Shown here: positions 1 to 23,530 of the stretch, in pieces
Position numbering within the stretch: the first letter of the stretch is position 1
Layout: each line of letters starts with the position of its first letter
NCBI GenBank assembly: GCA_009746045.1
Contig: RPFO01000154.1
Coordinates: forward strand, 1,286,167-1,350,166
Source of the DNA: Mesostigma viride
Taxonomy: Eukaryota; Streptophyta; Mesostigmatophyceae; Mesostigmatales; Mesostigmataceae
Length of the DNA stretch: 64,000 bases
Direction: 5' to 3'
The notes under the pieces: model-generated
The model's input: only the letters and a program-made list of their open reading frames with translations
Databases searched by the model: none
Told to the model about the DNA's origin: nothing
Position numbers and translations under genes: made by a program

Positions 1-344
1 CCCCTGTTTTGGGCCCGGCCACCAAAAAGTCATTCATTCCACCACGCCCCAAAGGGTTTATCGTTGATATTCTTTGCACAAGACTTTGGCGCTCACAATT
101 GCTGTCAGGCCGTGTGTACTTATGTCAGGACGTATGTACATACGTGTATAGAGCGTGTGTCATAAGCCCATGCTCGTGGAATAAAGCATGCTGCAGGTTG
201 CTGCGGCTGCCACTGTCTTGTAGCACACTTTGCACTTACTTTTAGCCCCGTTCTTCTCTCCCCTTCCCCTTCTCCCGTAGATCTTCCTCTGACGCATTCG
301 CCCATTGAATCGCTTGGCACCCCCCCCTTGGAATGACCACGCAG

Positions 345-1493
345 GGCATCGCAAGCCTGTGCTCGCCGGATGGCCGCCACCTGGCGATGATGCCCCACCC
401 CGAGCGCTGCTTCATGATGTGGCAGGTACGGCACACCCTTCTTGTTCTACCTTGTTCTACCTTGTTCTACCTTCTTCTACCTTCTTCTACCTTGGTCTAC
501 CTTGTTCTACCTTGTTCCACCTTGTTCTACCTTGTTCTACCTTGTTCTACCTTTGTCTACCTTATTCTACCTCAATCTACCTTAGTCTACCTCAATCTAC
601 CGCACCTTCTCCCGTGGCATGGCGCGGGCCTTGGCGTAAGTTACGTTTGTAGCCACGGCTTTTGGCCTAAAGGCTTGGCTGGATGCAGGGATGTGCCATG
701 CTTACCTCTGTGCAGCTGTAACGGTTATTCTCCCAGCTGTAGTACAAGCCTAAAGCTGTAGCGCATATTCAAGCATGTATTGCTTGGATAAGTAGTGCTG
801 GTTGTCTCATAGATATAGTGCGTGGCGGTATATTCGAGGTGAGGATCCTCGTAGTGTCAGGCCTGTGCTGGTTGCCGCATGGATCTGAAGGTTGTAGCCC
901 GCCATGCATTACCTTGGAAACCCACCTATCACAAGATCTCAAAGAATGGGCGTCCAGTTCTAGGGACTGTTTTCCCACCTGATGCTTGACCTTATGGGTG
1001 AATTTTGATCGTTCAGTAGACGGCTCTTGGTACTTGGCTGAACACGATTTCTCGGCAAGAAACTGATAAGGCCAGGCTGTGGATGTGATGCTTATCGTTC
1101 GTGCGATATCATTTATCGTCTTGCTAAGTGGAGTTTGCCATGTGCATGTGCTGAGATTGCCCTTTTTACTCGTGGCAGCGGACAGTTGCCGTTTTGCATT
1201 TCTGGCGCAGCTGTGATAATGGACCGTGGTTGATAAACCTACGTGCTGGTGTCCTCACGAACAATAGCACGTGCGTCGGACCTCTGTTGTTATTCTTTAT
1301 ATCCAGAAAACATTATGCTGTCTATGACATTGTATTGCTGCCTTATACGTGCACCGTTGGGGGCATCGTGTGGTGTGCCTCGGTCGGGCAGCTACCGTAC
1401 GTGCCTCCGGAGTGGAACTACGACCTCAAGGGCCCTGGCCCCTGGCTGAAGATGTTCCAGAACGCGCGCATCTGGTGTGACTCACATGTATAA
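345..1493 (+). CDS. purL: Phosphoribosylformylglycinamidine (FGAM) synthase, last two exons (partial)
   Basis: This is the C-terminal end of the large purine-biosynthesis enzyme that converts FGAR to FGAM using glutamine (fourth step of de novo IMP synthesis; plastid-targeted in plants). Exon 345-425 follows a CACGCAG acceptor and encodes the end of the glutaminase domain, including the hallmark MMPHPERCF with its catalytic His and Glu. It ends at CAG|GTACGG. Exon 1392-1493 follows CGGGCAG and encodes LPYVPPEWNYDLKG, then GPWLKMFQNARIWC, and stops at TAA 1491-1493. Both exons are in phase 0 and match the usual C-terminus of eukaryotic PurL (…SPWLxMFQNAR…). The rest of the roughly 1300-residue protein lies left of the window. 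The 966-nt intron starts with a 10-bp tandem array near the donor. Identification is firm; plastid targeting cannot be judged here. Confidence 0.93.
438..606 (+). repeat. 10-bp minisatellite (TTGTTCTACC)n in the last purL intron
   Basis: About 16 units of TTGTTCTACC and close variants (TTCTTCTACC, TCAATCTACC) begin about 15 nt after the 5' splice site. The polypyrimidine-rich sense strand recalls the other splice-site-adjacent arrays in this window. Confidence 0.9.
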
Positions 1494-2862
1494 TTAGCAC
1501 CGACATACTTCATGGAGCTACTTGAGGGTTTCCAGATGAAAAGGCAACTGGATTGCGGGTGTGCTGTCATTGCGATGCAAATGCAGCTACTTCCTGGCCG
1601 GCATATCAAGGAGACAACCAGCATATGACTAGCTAGTCATGGGAGAGCATGTCTGTTGTGTATCAATCACAGCAGTCGGTGAAAGATTTTCTTTGAAGGC
1701 TCGCTTATGTTGAAATGTAAAAATATGGCCAGCATGCAGTGCATGCTGGCCAAATGTCAGTAATCACATGTTTGTAAATTTATTACCTTCACTATGTGCT
1801 CCTGGAGGCAGGCAAGCTCATATTCAATCTCGCAGTCCCATTGGGGAGCCGTGGAGCAAGCTATAATATTAAAGAAGAATCACTCCTGCATCTGCATAGC
1901 AATGCAATGCTCACACGAGTCATATTGCATGCAGGGATCGACGCCGGATCGTTTCGTTGGATATTGTGCCCGGGTCCGATTGTGCACCCTGTGGCATGAG
2001 GGAATGGCCGGGGGGGGGTCTCTGCCCCCCTGCCCGCTGTGCACAACTCAGGGATAAAAAGCACTCCGGTTCTCCGTGACTCCCCAGTGGAAGCACTTGC
2101 TTAATTAATCAATCAATACATTATGCTCACGTGATGCAGCTACGTGTAAATTAATTCATTAACGTACTTTGGACTGCGTGCACAAGTTTGAGTGCTCACT
2201 GCATGTGAGTAGACGGATTGAGTGCACATCAACATTTTTGTGCCTTCCATTTATGAGGCCCACCACTTTCCAGGGTACACAACACCCGGTGGGAGTTACC
2301 CACCGCTCTTGAACAAACTTCTCAACATCAATGCGACCGGTCGGTCCAAGTTTGGTGCATGCTACTACTAGGGCTCCACATATAGAGTGTTCTATGGTAC
2401 ACGCCGACATGGTCTGAGTACTGATGCTAACATGGTGCTCACTGGACAGCATGACACTGCCAGCAATGCCCATTGCACCCTTTGTAAAGCCCAGCCACCA
2501 GAAGTCTCTTAGGCACGGGCAAATGTTAGCGTTCCGAACAGTCAACGCCAGGCATCGACCGGGCTGGAATTAGCATCAATTCCTACCATCAATCGCAGCA
2601 CATCACTGGGCATGGCGTGACGTGCCCCATCCGGTGGTCATCGACACACGTCCGGTGGTCACCTAGTAAGTATGCCAAGTACCTGAAGACGCGATGGGCA
2701 TGTCCCCAAGAACATGATGGGCACATCGGCCTGAAGATGCCCACTCTGCAACATGTCCGCCCACTCTACATCTTGTTCGACTTCCACCATCATCCCTGCC
2801 CCTGCTCGCCTAGGTTAAATAACAGGTTTACATCAGGACGGGCTATACAGGTCAGGATGGGC
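1494..2862. other. Intergenic region between convergent purL and the AKR-like gene
   Basis: No gene is seen. It holds a perfect hairpin at 1726-1752 (13-nt arms, 1-nt loop, core GGCCAGCATGCA), one TATCAAGGAGACAACCAG dispersed motif at 1604-1621, and worn LINE 3' ends near 2040-2160. The two flanking genes converge, so both polyadenylation regions must lie here. Confidence 0.7.
2040..2160 (+). mobile_element. Two decayed LINE 3' termini in tandem
   Basis: Positions 2070-2125 read CTCCGTGACTCCCC, then a GC-rich partner and a TTAATTAATCAATCAATA tail. Positions 2122-2160 read GCTCACGTGATGCAGC and then another TAATT-rich tail. Both match the hairpin-plus-tail ends of better-preserved LINE copies at 27139-27207 and 49617-49698. 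Only the 3' ends are left. Confidence 0.6.
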
Positions 2863-5800
2863 TCACGAGCCCACCCGGGGGTCCCAAAGCAGCCCCCGCT
2901 CACTGTGCGTGACATCCCCCCGCAGCGACCCCGCTTTCGCCAGCACATCGGATATGGCTTTCCGATCGGCGTCATCCAGCGCCAATGACTCCACTGACGC
3001 AACAAAGGCGTCCGGACTCAGGTCGCCTTCCCACCGCAGGCGCTTCACGGGGAAGCAGTTGGGGTGGTCCCGCACCCAGCGCGTGGCGACGCAGGCCACG
3101 TCCACCTTGTGCTTGTCGCCGATGCTCTGCAGGGGTGTGTGGGATGGGGTGGGGAGTGGGGGATGTGGAGTAGGGTGGGGATGGGGTGTGAATGGTGGCA
3201 ACATGACCGCCATACCACCTCCAGGCAAGGCGGTTGCCTTGGAAGCCGTAGCAAGTGGGCACATCGCGGTCACTATAATGGGCGCATCTTGGTCACTAAA
3301 GTATGGGGTTGCCTTGGAAGCTGTAGAGGTATGGTATGGGTAGAGGTATGGGGTGGCAATTGGGGATGTCATGGGGGTGTGGTATAGGGTACAGGATGGG
3401 GTGGGAGTGGGTTTCATAGGCTTCACGTGTAGCCCACAGGTGCGCTTTTATCGCTTCACAATGCAACCCTTACCGGTTAGTTCCCGAGCTTGCAGCAAGT
3501 TACCCTGTTTGCATGTGTTTCCAGATAGGGTAATGACGTCACCGCAAATACGTACATGTTGCAACTAGGTAAAATAGAATATCTGACACTACCATACAAT
3601 CTGTAGTATATATATCGTAAATATATATTATAAAAATATAATTATATCGTAAATATATATTGCAAACTGTATATATATATCAATAGGGTACCGACGCCAT
3701 CTCGAATATGTTCCAGCGTGTGCTCCCAAAGCAGGAGGGCGTGTGACGCGTGATTGCTTCTCTACTGCAATGCCTTCCTTTCCAAGGGAGTGAATTTGGG
3801 TGAACAAGAGCTCTCGAAAACCGCAGGCTGTGAGAGAGCAGCATTCAAGAGGGTAGGGTTGAACGCATGCTGGTAAACGTTGGATAGACTAAAGCGGATG
3901 GGAGGCCATGTCGTAATGGACCTTGAACAGGTGACAGCATCACGATACTCTCAACAGCGTCAAGTCAACTCTTTGCTGTTCGACTACGCCACGGTACTCT
4001 CACTCCCTTGTCTCCCCCCCTCCCCCTCCCCCCCCCTATCTATCTCACCAACCTTGAGCGCCTTGAGCAGCTGCTGGAACTTGGCCCAGCCACCGAACGT
4101 CTCCATCTGCTGCATGCTCGCCTGGAGCGCCAAGTTGGGGTCCTCGAACAGCTTGCTGGGGGGGAACTCCTGCAGGGATGGGCATGGAAAGATATTACAG
4201 GAATGAGAGGACAAGTGTGCCAAGAGAAATGAAATCCTAAAAGATGTCAGAAGAAGCTTTGCATGTTATAGGAAGGCAAAGCTCGATTTTAGATAGGCAC
4301 ATACAATCGGGCACACATGTCAGCAAGAGGACCTGATTCAATAACGTTTGTTGGCTTCTCTCAGCGAACTGTCGGCACAAGCATCGGCAAAAGGATCTGG
4401 TTCAAGGACCTTGGTTGGCTTCTTGTTGACATCTTTTCAGCATACATGTTGTTGTTTTAATAACGCTGGCTGACTACTTCACCGTACCGTCCCAACGTAT
4501 TGTGAGGAGATGAGCCCCGCCGCGGTCGTGTTGGTGCAGAAGAGCTTGATGCCGTGCGCCTGGCAGAATGCCAGGAGTGGGCCTTGCGATGTGCGACGGT
4601 CCAGCAGGGAGAAGGGGACCTGGCCGATTCGATGGGTGGTGGTGGTGGTTTTGGCGGTGGTGGTGGTGGGTTGCCATAGCAGAGTATGCATCTCGTTATA
4701 AGAGACATTAAGCATTAAGGTGCCTGGCCGATGGGATGGTTTGTGGTGGGTTCACATACCGGAAGATGCATAGTACAATAAGCAATGAGATACAAGGGGG
4801 GCTGGCCGCTGGTGTACCAATGCAGGCCAATGGGGCCCATAGTGGGCTGCAAATGCAACGAGACGCATTCCACACGGACGATACAGGTTCCGCCGAAAGG
4901 TATATCTGCTATCCTGGTTTAAATCAGTTCATCACATCTCGCTGTTGTATCTCACCTCGTTGCTGGCAATGTCCAGCCCCGCATCGAGCAGCACGCGCAG
5001 GCTCTCCGTGTCAAAGTTGACGACGCCCAGGAACTTGACCTTGCCCTTGGCCACGAAGCGCGCCTGGAACGCCTGGAAGAACTGCACCATGAGCGACGTA
5101 TTCTCCAGCGCGGGCCACTCGATCTGGCGCACGCAACACCGGAGGCAAAATAAATAAATAAAATAATAACAGCACTTAGTATAGAGTAAGGGCATTGTAC
5201 TGCTACTAGACCAGGCACACCAGGGCAAGGGCACAAAGGTTGCAGACCAGGCACACCAGGGCAAGGGCACAAATGCTGCAGACCAGGCACACCAGGGCAA
5301 GGGCACAAAGGCTGCAGACCAGGCACACCAGGGCAAGGGCACAAAGGCTGCAGACCAGGCACACCAGGGCAAGGGCACAAAGGCTGCAGGCCAGGCACAC
5401 CAGGGCAAGGGCACAAAGGCTGCAGACCAGGCGCAAACGTTGATGTATCGAGTAATTAATGTGACTGCGTCACGAGAGCATAAATCGTCAACCTGTGGTG
5501 CACAATCTACTTGATGCGTACCCCACTGGATCGGGCCTCAGCAGAAGCGACAAAGGAGGGATGATTCATGCAAGGCACGTGACTGCCTCCACTCAGATAC
5601 AGCGCACACTCCATCATGGAGTGCTACGATCATGGGCGCATACTCCACGCGATCTGGCACGCAGAGACGAATCCTCTCGGGCGCACCGTTGATCGGGCAC
5701 CACCACCGACATATATGGCCTGCGCTGGTCGTCTCGTTGATGTATTACCATACACACAGGCGCTGCGCCACACCCCACTCGATTGGGAGCACACAAGGCC

Positions 5801-8800
5801 GTCTTCTCCCCCCGCCGCCAGCTCGTGTGGGTCCCGCTAGCGACACACACGCTCAAAGTATCGGATGGCCCTTCTCGCTCCTATCTGTAATTGTTTATGA
5901 TGGAACTGATGGCTTGATTCACCTGTTGGCTCTATTTACCTGTACACAGTCCAACGACTCGGGCGGCTCCTCTCCCCCCAACAACTCCGCCGTGCGCTCA
6001 AACCACCCGTCCAGGTACTCGTTCCCACAGATGGCCTCATCGTACACGTTGGGCGCCATGCGCACCAGCACCTGCAGCTTGGCCGCCTCTCCTTTCTCCC
6101 TGCAACGCGCGCGGCATTCACAGAATACGATGTAGTTAGGTGAATACGTCCGTCCAGAAGTAGATAGGTACATGCCCTATCTCCAGAAACAAACATTCTT
6201 AGTTCTTGTTTACGTCAAGTAAAAGTGGGTCAGTAGGTACCTCCCTAAGGGTGGCTGAGGGGGTGGCATCTAATCACTCGGTGAAATAGACATATTTGTG
6301 AAGATGCGGAGTGTTTTTCTCCAAGTAGGTCACCAAACAACTACCAAGAAAGAAAGTGAAAAGGGCGTAATAACTGAGCCAGCCACGCTATCGGGCCAGA
6401 CTGACGTTCCTCATGGGTGCCAGGCTGTAGAAGTGTAGAGAGATAAGGGGATTTGCGATGGCCCAATAGAAAAAACAGCAGGATGAAGGTTGCGTGAAGG
6501 TTGCCTTCCGGTCCCTGTTCCCGCGCTCACCGTTTCAGTTGTTTTTGGAACGCCATCAGGACCTTGAGCTGTGGGCTGAACAGCGCGGTGGACGCATCCT
6601 GCGGCGCCAAGTGTCGGCAACCAGTGCAGAGAGATGAGCAAAATAAAGGGGCACGAGACAATCATTGTTCATCACAGTTGCAGAGGATGTTCTCGAGCAG
6701 ACTGGACACAGGTCCTCTTCTGACCTCGACTCATTGGCTAGGCAAAGAAAGAGTCGATGTGCAGTACCAGGTACATGACCCTGCGATACCCAGCCTCCAG
6801 CCAGCTTGGTGAGGCAGGCTTAGTTCGCTTTCAGCAAGACAAGCTGGTGGGCGGCTCGACTATGACACTCTCAGGGTACTTCCTGTGGGTTGGGGTGATT
6901 GGATAGTCATGGGGGTCTTGTGGTCACGAGATGGCCACACGGGTTATTCCCGGTCCCGAGCCTGTTCATCTTGTTCATCCGGTTCATCTTGTTCATCTGT
7001 TCCAGTGTCCGCTTCCTGGGCCATTCATCCGCCTTGAGTGCTTCCCGCGATGCAAGGAGAGCACATAGGTAGCATATCTGTGGCATCTTACGTTGCTGGC
7101 AGGCTTGGTGCAGCCGTGGCATCGCCTTGTGTGCAAACTTGCCATACTGACAAACATGTGTGCTGACTCTCACCCTCGCTTGATGCGTGAACGTGTTGTA
7201 CACTCTATATAGCTTACTTCTCACATCGTGCATAAACTTGCCAAATAGTGACTCGTCAAATCGTCCTACACAGGTCCTCACCTTCTGGGTGACCTTTCCG
7301 TACAGTGCCTCATCAACTTGTAGGTACAGTGAAGATCATGAATAAGACCTTCTGCGTGGATTTGCCACACAGTGCCCCGTGAGCTCGTCCTTACTGAACC
7401 CTCACCTTTTGCATGAACTTGTCGTGTAGAAATGACTCATCAACTTGTTTTGCACTAACCCGCACGTCTGGCGGGAACTTGTCATACAGTGATTCGTCAG
7501 TTAGTCATAGTTATCAGCAGTAGTACACTGAAGCCCCTCACCTTGAGCGTGAGCTTGCCATGTAGATGTGAGTCATTAACTTGTCACACACTAAGCTCAA
7601 GCCCCCACCTTCTGTGTGAACTTGTCGTACACGTCGGCGGTGGAGGCCTCGAGGCAGAAAGTCGCATGCCCCGCATTGAAGAACTGGAACAGCTGGTCCA
7701 TCCAGTCAGTCACTGAGATGGGCTCCGACTGGGGAAGGGGGGGGGGGGGGATGAGAGAAGGTCCAAAAGCAGAGACCGTGCCGGGGGAAGGGGAAAAAGG
7801 GGCAGGGGGAGGTCACGTAAGCAGTGTGTCAGGGACCCGAGCCAGCAGGATGCTAGATGGGGAGAACTGGACAGGTATCAAGGAGGGGGGGGCGAGCGAC
7901 AAGCGGGACTGTGCATCTTGGCCGATCTTGAACTCACGCAAGTGCCCCCCAAGCCCGAACAACATCTGTACCCGGTCCTCCTGGCACCTTCAATCTTTTC
8001 CCACGTCCTGCTCACCTCAAGCGACATCTTTCCATTTATTCAAGTCAACTATTGATTCCGCCCCCTTCACCTTGAAATAGACGGCTCCTGTGCCACCAAA
8101 CACTTCCCCGCCTCACTCCGCACGACCCGGCTGTCTCGACAAGATCATCTGCTCACCTCAGACGACGCCTGTATCCTCAACTATCCTCCCCACCCACCCG
8201 CTCACCTCAAACGACTCCTGTATCTCCTTCAACGCGTCCTTGGCCTCTGTGATCTGCTCCTCCATCGCTGATAGCTCCTCCCGCATCTCCACCACCTCCG
8301 CGTTGTCCTCTGGGTCCTCCTCCTCCTCCACCACTTTCTTCTTCTTGGCCCCTGCCTTGGACTTTGGCCGCGTGAGCCTGGTGATCAGCTCCGCCACCGC
8401 CGCCTCCTTGGCCACCTTGCCGATCTCCAGCTCGTTGATCTTCTGGACGGGCCCGCACGTGCCCAGCCGGCGCGGCAGCAGCTCGTACATGATGTGCGGG
8501 TCCTTGGCCCACTCGGGGGCCATCTCCAGCATGGCCTAGGAAAGGGAGTGGTTAAAGCGGGTGAATACCATTTACAAGTAGAAAGGGGGGTGAGTACCAT
8601 GGGACGAGTGCAATGGGAAGAAATATTACAGGAATACTATAGACAGATTAACTCATCTGTACAATTGATTGGATAAAGGGTGCCGGTTCGAGGCCCACTT
8701 AGGGGCCATCTTGAGCATGGCCTGGCCCACGTAGCAGGTAGCGGGCTGGAATACAAGGCAGTGTATATAAAGGGATGAGTACGACAGAGCGGATGTAAGG

Positions 8801-9925
8801 GTTGCGTGAACGAACAACTCGGGTGCCACCACATTGTGGCCTGGGGAACGGGGGGGCGAGTAAGTAACCGTAAATTGAAAAAATATAGGCCACGAGTGAC
8901 GAAGAAACCACAGCCAATATCTAAGCATCGCAGCACAGCCCTTCCAGGTTTTGTTTTCCCCCCAAAGTTTGATAAGACTCGTTTTAAACAGCAAGTTTGT
9001 TGACCGATCAAAAGTTTGTCCACCAATAACTTTCAAAATAAAGCAAAGTTATCCAGTGAAAAATTACAAATTAAGTTAAGTTGCGTCCACAAGAAGGTGA
9101 ATAAGAGCAGGTGCATCCCTGAGTCCCTGTGGGAGGACTCAAATGCCACAAGGCAACCATGGAGGACATCTTGCTGTAGTATGCACAAGTTTGCCATGTA
9201 GGTGTTGCTGTATCATCGAAGCTTGTAGGAACACGCGTGTGCCAAGTAATCTGCTTCTATGACCGTCATGCCAGTGCTATCGCCCTCCCTGTGATTTCCA
9301 TTTGTCGAAGCAGCCGTCACAGTTTCGCGACAAGTTCACTGGACAGGTAAAACAAGACTGCTTTGAAAGACATGCTTCCTTGCCAACAAGTTTTACACAT
9401 CTTGGCTTAACCGAACTGGAGACGTCGAAAGTTACAGTTACTTTTTTTCTGATGAAGAAAAATGAACTCGCTAGAGCAGCTGTGTTTGCTGCACCAACAT
9501 TGCCACAAGACCGTAGCTTTGCCTCGGCCTCCCGCCATCCTGACGCACCCTACACAACCAAAAACTTGGCAGCACGCACGCCGCTTGTTCGAATTTGGAC
9601 CACGCTACCAAAGGATTGGTGGACTGGCCTCACGCTAGCCCACCATTTACCACACAAGGGTGCTGGCCTCCTAATCTTCATGCGCGTCTACTTTAAACGT
9701 ACGATTGATCTTCTTGAGCTCATCCAATAAGTATTATCGATCAGCACATGAGCAAGCGTGCTGTCTAGTAGATTTGCATGGGGCATGCCATACCTGGGCG
9801 GCGGCATTCGCAGATTTGTACTCCTTTCCAGCGATTTGCTTTGGTATCCAGCAGCTGCATAGCATGGGACCATTAGGCACTACTAGAGGCGGAGGCGGAA
9901 CCTCCTCTTTCTCGTCGTCCGACAT
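2863..9925 (-). CDS. Aldo/keto-reductase-like protein with coiled-coil insertion, 9 exons, probable pseudoenzyme
   Basis: Minus-strand exons, in order: 9925-9794, 8535-8206, 7728-7609, 6598-6531, 6099-5940, 5123-4956, 4619-4497, 4169-4053, 3126-2863. All junctions are GT-AG and in phase, giving 493 aa. Residues 1-44 start MSDDEKEEVPPPP. Residues 64-77 read LPRRLGTCGPVQK. Residues about 96-152 are a Lys/Glu-rich coiled-coil insertion. From 155 on the AKR barrel follows: GHATFCLEASTADVY (174-188), KGKVKFLGVVNFDTESL, NEVPFSLLDRR, CQAHGIKLFCTNTTAAGL, GGWAKFQQLL, GDKHKVDVACVATRWV. The usual Asp-Tyr-Lys-His tetrad appears as Cys/Ser, Tyr188, Arg230 and Glu272, so oxidoreductase activity is doubtful. 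At 493 aa it is longer than usual AKRs (about 320-380). A structural or cofactor-sensing role is inference. It lies head-to-head with TON2, 828 bp apart. Confidence 0.85.
3590..3685. repeat. AT-rich tandem tract
   Basis: Repeats of ATATATCGTAAATATATATT and related AT-rich units lie in the AKR-like gene's last intron (between exons 8 and 9). No gene content is seen. Confidence 0.75.
4715..4815 (-). repeat. Acceptor-edge echoes of AKR exon 7
   Basis: The true acceptor region at 4610-4645 reads, on the plus strand, GACCTGGCCGATTCGATGGG followed by GGTGGTGG. Copies appear upstream in the intron at 4721-4750 (GTGCCTGGCCGATGGGATGG, then a TTTGTGGTGGG run) and at about 4799-4815 (GGGCTGGCCGCTGGTG). 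Spacing is about 75-110 bp and the copies decay with distance. Confidence 0.6.
5206..5435. repeat. 36-bp minisatellite in an AKR intron
   Basis: Six near-identical 36-bp units contain CAGACCAGGCACACCAGGGC followed by AAGGGCACAAAGGCTG. The array lies about 85 bp upstream of the acceptor of exon 6 (minus-strand sense). Open frames across it are a by-product of the 36-bp (12-codon) period. Confidence 0.95.
5515..5800 (-). repeat. Acceptor-edge echoes of AKR exon 6
   Basis: The true edge (plus strand 5110-5135) reads CGGGCCACTCGATCTGGCGC. Related segments lie upstream in the same intron: CCCCACTGGATCGGGC (about 5522), TACTCCACGCGATCTGGCAC (about 5641) and CCCACTCGATTGGGAGCAC (about 5775). A weaker one, TTGATCGGGCACC, is near 5690. 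Confidence 0.55.
7120..7608 (-). repeat. Array of donor-edge echoes of AKR exon 3
   Basis: The exon 3 end and its donor (plus strand CCCCCACCTTCTGTGTGAAC, then TTGTCGTACA, at 7603-7632) recur about eight times downstream in the intron at 55-75 bp spacing. Examples start near 7541 (ACCTTGAGCGTGAGCTTGCC), 7405 (ACCTTTTGCATGAACTTGTC), 7280 (ACCTTCTGGGTGACC) and 7163 (ACCCTCGCTTGATGCG). Several copies keep a usable-looking AAG|GTGAG donor. None is needed for the reading frame. Confidence 0.75.
8006..8200 (-). repeat. Donor-edge echoes of AKR exon 2
   Basis: The true edge at 8199-8228 reads CGCTCACCTCAAACGACTCC and TGTATCTCC on the plus strand. Copies lie downstream in the intron at about 8150 (GCTCACCTCAGACGACGCCT and GTATCCTC), 8067 (TTCACCTTGAAATAGACGGC and TCCTGT) and 8008 (GCTCACCTCAAGCGACATC). 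Confidence 0.7.
8688..8745 (-). repeat. Acceptor-edge echo of AKR exon 2
   Basis: On the minus strand this reads CAG|GCCATGCTCAAGATGGCC, then encodes PKWA. It copies the exon 2 start, whose translation is AMLEMAPEWA (the copy gives AMLKMAPKWA). The copy has no matching donor and then meets a stop, so it is taken as a decayed partial duplication about 190 bp upstream of the true acceptor. Confidence 0.75.
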
Positions 9926-10753
9926 CTCTCTGTATTTTCTGCAAAACACCTAGCGAAGGCTTTGCTCCTTTTCTGTAGGTCGGCTTCACAGGTCGTGGTT
10001 ACCCAATAAAATGCAGCCAAATACGCCACTGTCATAACTCGACAAAATTCACGTCTTCCTCCATAGCCTATTTTTGACTTCAACAAACCAGCAGGGCTTT
10101 GGCGCGGCGCCAATTGGACCAGTCCATAGTAGTTGCGAGCAGCCTACGCCCTAAGCTTACAAGTTACAGCTTCATCATTGTCGTGCCGTTGAACTTCGAG
10201 TCAAACGCGCATATTGACACGTGACGGAAGATTTTGTATCTCCATCTCATGTTCTGTGATATTATACTCGTGACACTATACGATCTCCGTCGAATGCCGT
10301 GCGGATTACCCACTTGGCATGTGCAGGCATGTGCATGCTGAGGTCCGCTTAGGCGTTTACGTTGGGAATTTATGTGGTAGGTCAGGGGTAGGTACATTTA
10401 AACGTAGCGGTCACTCGTGCACGTAACTACCTAGTTAGGGTCGCGCATTACACGAAGGACGTGAACGCAATCTTTTCCTGATAATGGCGGTCGTGGATTA
10501 TGTTCGAATATATTTTAAACCAATAATCGCTTCAAAGACTTGTTAAGAGCTAGCTTCGCAATGGTTAAGAAGATCTCGCTGCAGATACCTGGGTTTACTT
10601 TGCATGCTTTCGCCGGCGCAGCTTGAAATAACCCTTCATGCGTTCGCGCATTAGTGCTTGGGCTTAATCCTGGTTGTTCAGACTGGATGGAGAGCTATGT
10701 TGGCAGCAGGTATCCTGTTGTAGTCGTGGCTAGCCATTCTCGCTGCGTATAAC
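9926..10753. promoter_or_regulatory. Divergent intergenic region between the AKR-like gene and TON2
   Basis: These 828 bp separate two head-to-head start codons and must contain both promoters. No TATA box or known motif could be assigned with confidence. Confidence 0.5.
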
Positions 10754-22790
<12,037 letters not shown>

Positions 22791-23032
22791 CGCCACGCTG
22801 GCATTTGGGTGCTGTGAAACTGGACAATCTTGAAGCTCGGCCTCATAATGAGGGGCAAACTGGGATTGGACGCAAACCAGCAGGCCTTGTATACTACCAA
22901 TCAGAATTTCCATATCATGGTTGCTGTCTCATCGATATCATGGTCGTCTGTAGACTTGTCTACCATGTAGCCGAATCCATCATCGGCACGTGTGGCCCAA
23001 TACGGCAAACATAGAGATGTGGCCAGCCAGGC

Positions 23033-23270
23033 CTAGGCGCCGGTGCTGAGGGTGTGAAAGGCATAAGGTAATTCAGCGTACAAATCCTCATGGCTAATGT
23101 GCAAACTGAATGGAATATTAAGTGCCATACGCAACATCATGGTGACAGCGCTGTCAAGCTGACCCTCCATCTCCTGCGTCAACGTCCACGATCTCGGCGT
23201 TATCGGTCCCAGATCGTCAGAATGACGACCTTGAACAGGTCGCGCTTGACAGTCCGGGGCAGGGCGGCCG
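23033..23270 (-). pseudogene. LINE reverse-transcriptase C-terminal fragment (divergent family)
   Basis: The minus-strand frame contains SWTLTQEMEGQLDSAVTMML then RMALNI and ISHEDLYAELPY. These match the LINE segments at 26600 and 49040 (ETWTLTADLARKLDGAVTSM, NEDLYQGMPY). No upstream RT core is present, so it is a 5'-truncated relic. Confidence 0.7.
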
Positions 23271-23340
23271 GTCCGAGTAGCTCCACCAGCGCGACGATGC
23301 TCGTGGATCGAGCTGGCTGCCATTAAATTTAAAATTGAAA

Positions 23341-23530
23341 GGAACATATCAAGGAGACAACCAGCGCAGGCCAGAAATCGGGAGAATCCGGACCATGGTA
23401 GCTCGAGCCTGCCGTTATCTTCAGTGTCCGCGTGTTCGAGTCGTTCAGGATGATGAATATCAAGGAGACAACCAGCGCAGGCCAGAAATCGGATGATGAA
23501 TATGAACGTTGATGGAAATGTGTAGCCTTG
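23341..23530 (-). repeat. Dispersed repeat with TATCAAGGAGACAACCAG end, tandem pair
   Basis: Two TATCAAGGAGACAACCAG plus CGCAGGCCAGAAATCGG modules (23347, 23458) flank a segment on the Pro/Arg-like CGGACCATGGTAGCTCGAGC … TCGTTCAGGATGATGAATAT. The same unit in inverse orientation is at 26355-26490, inside a LINE fragment. Class unknown. Confidence 0.65.

Noticed and set aside
4932-5436. Frames with repeated VPLPWCAWSAAF or HTRARAQRLQTR units
   Set aside because: Artefact of the 36-bp minisatellite (12 codons per unit). The real coding part is only exon 6 of the AKR-like gene at 4956-5123.
8637-8745. An extra exon of the AKR-like gene (PATCYVGQAMLKMAPKWA)
   Set aside because: It has no donor, meets a stop, and the exon 1 to exon 2 join is already in phase. 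It is better explained as a decayed copy of the exon 2 start.
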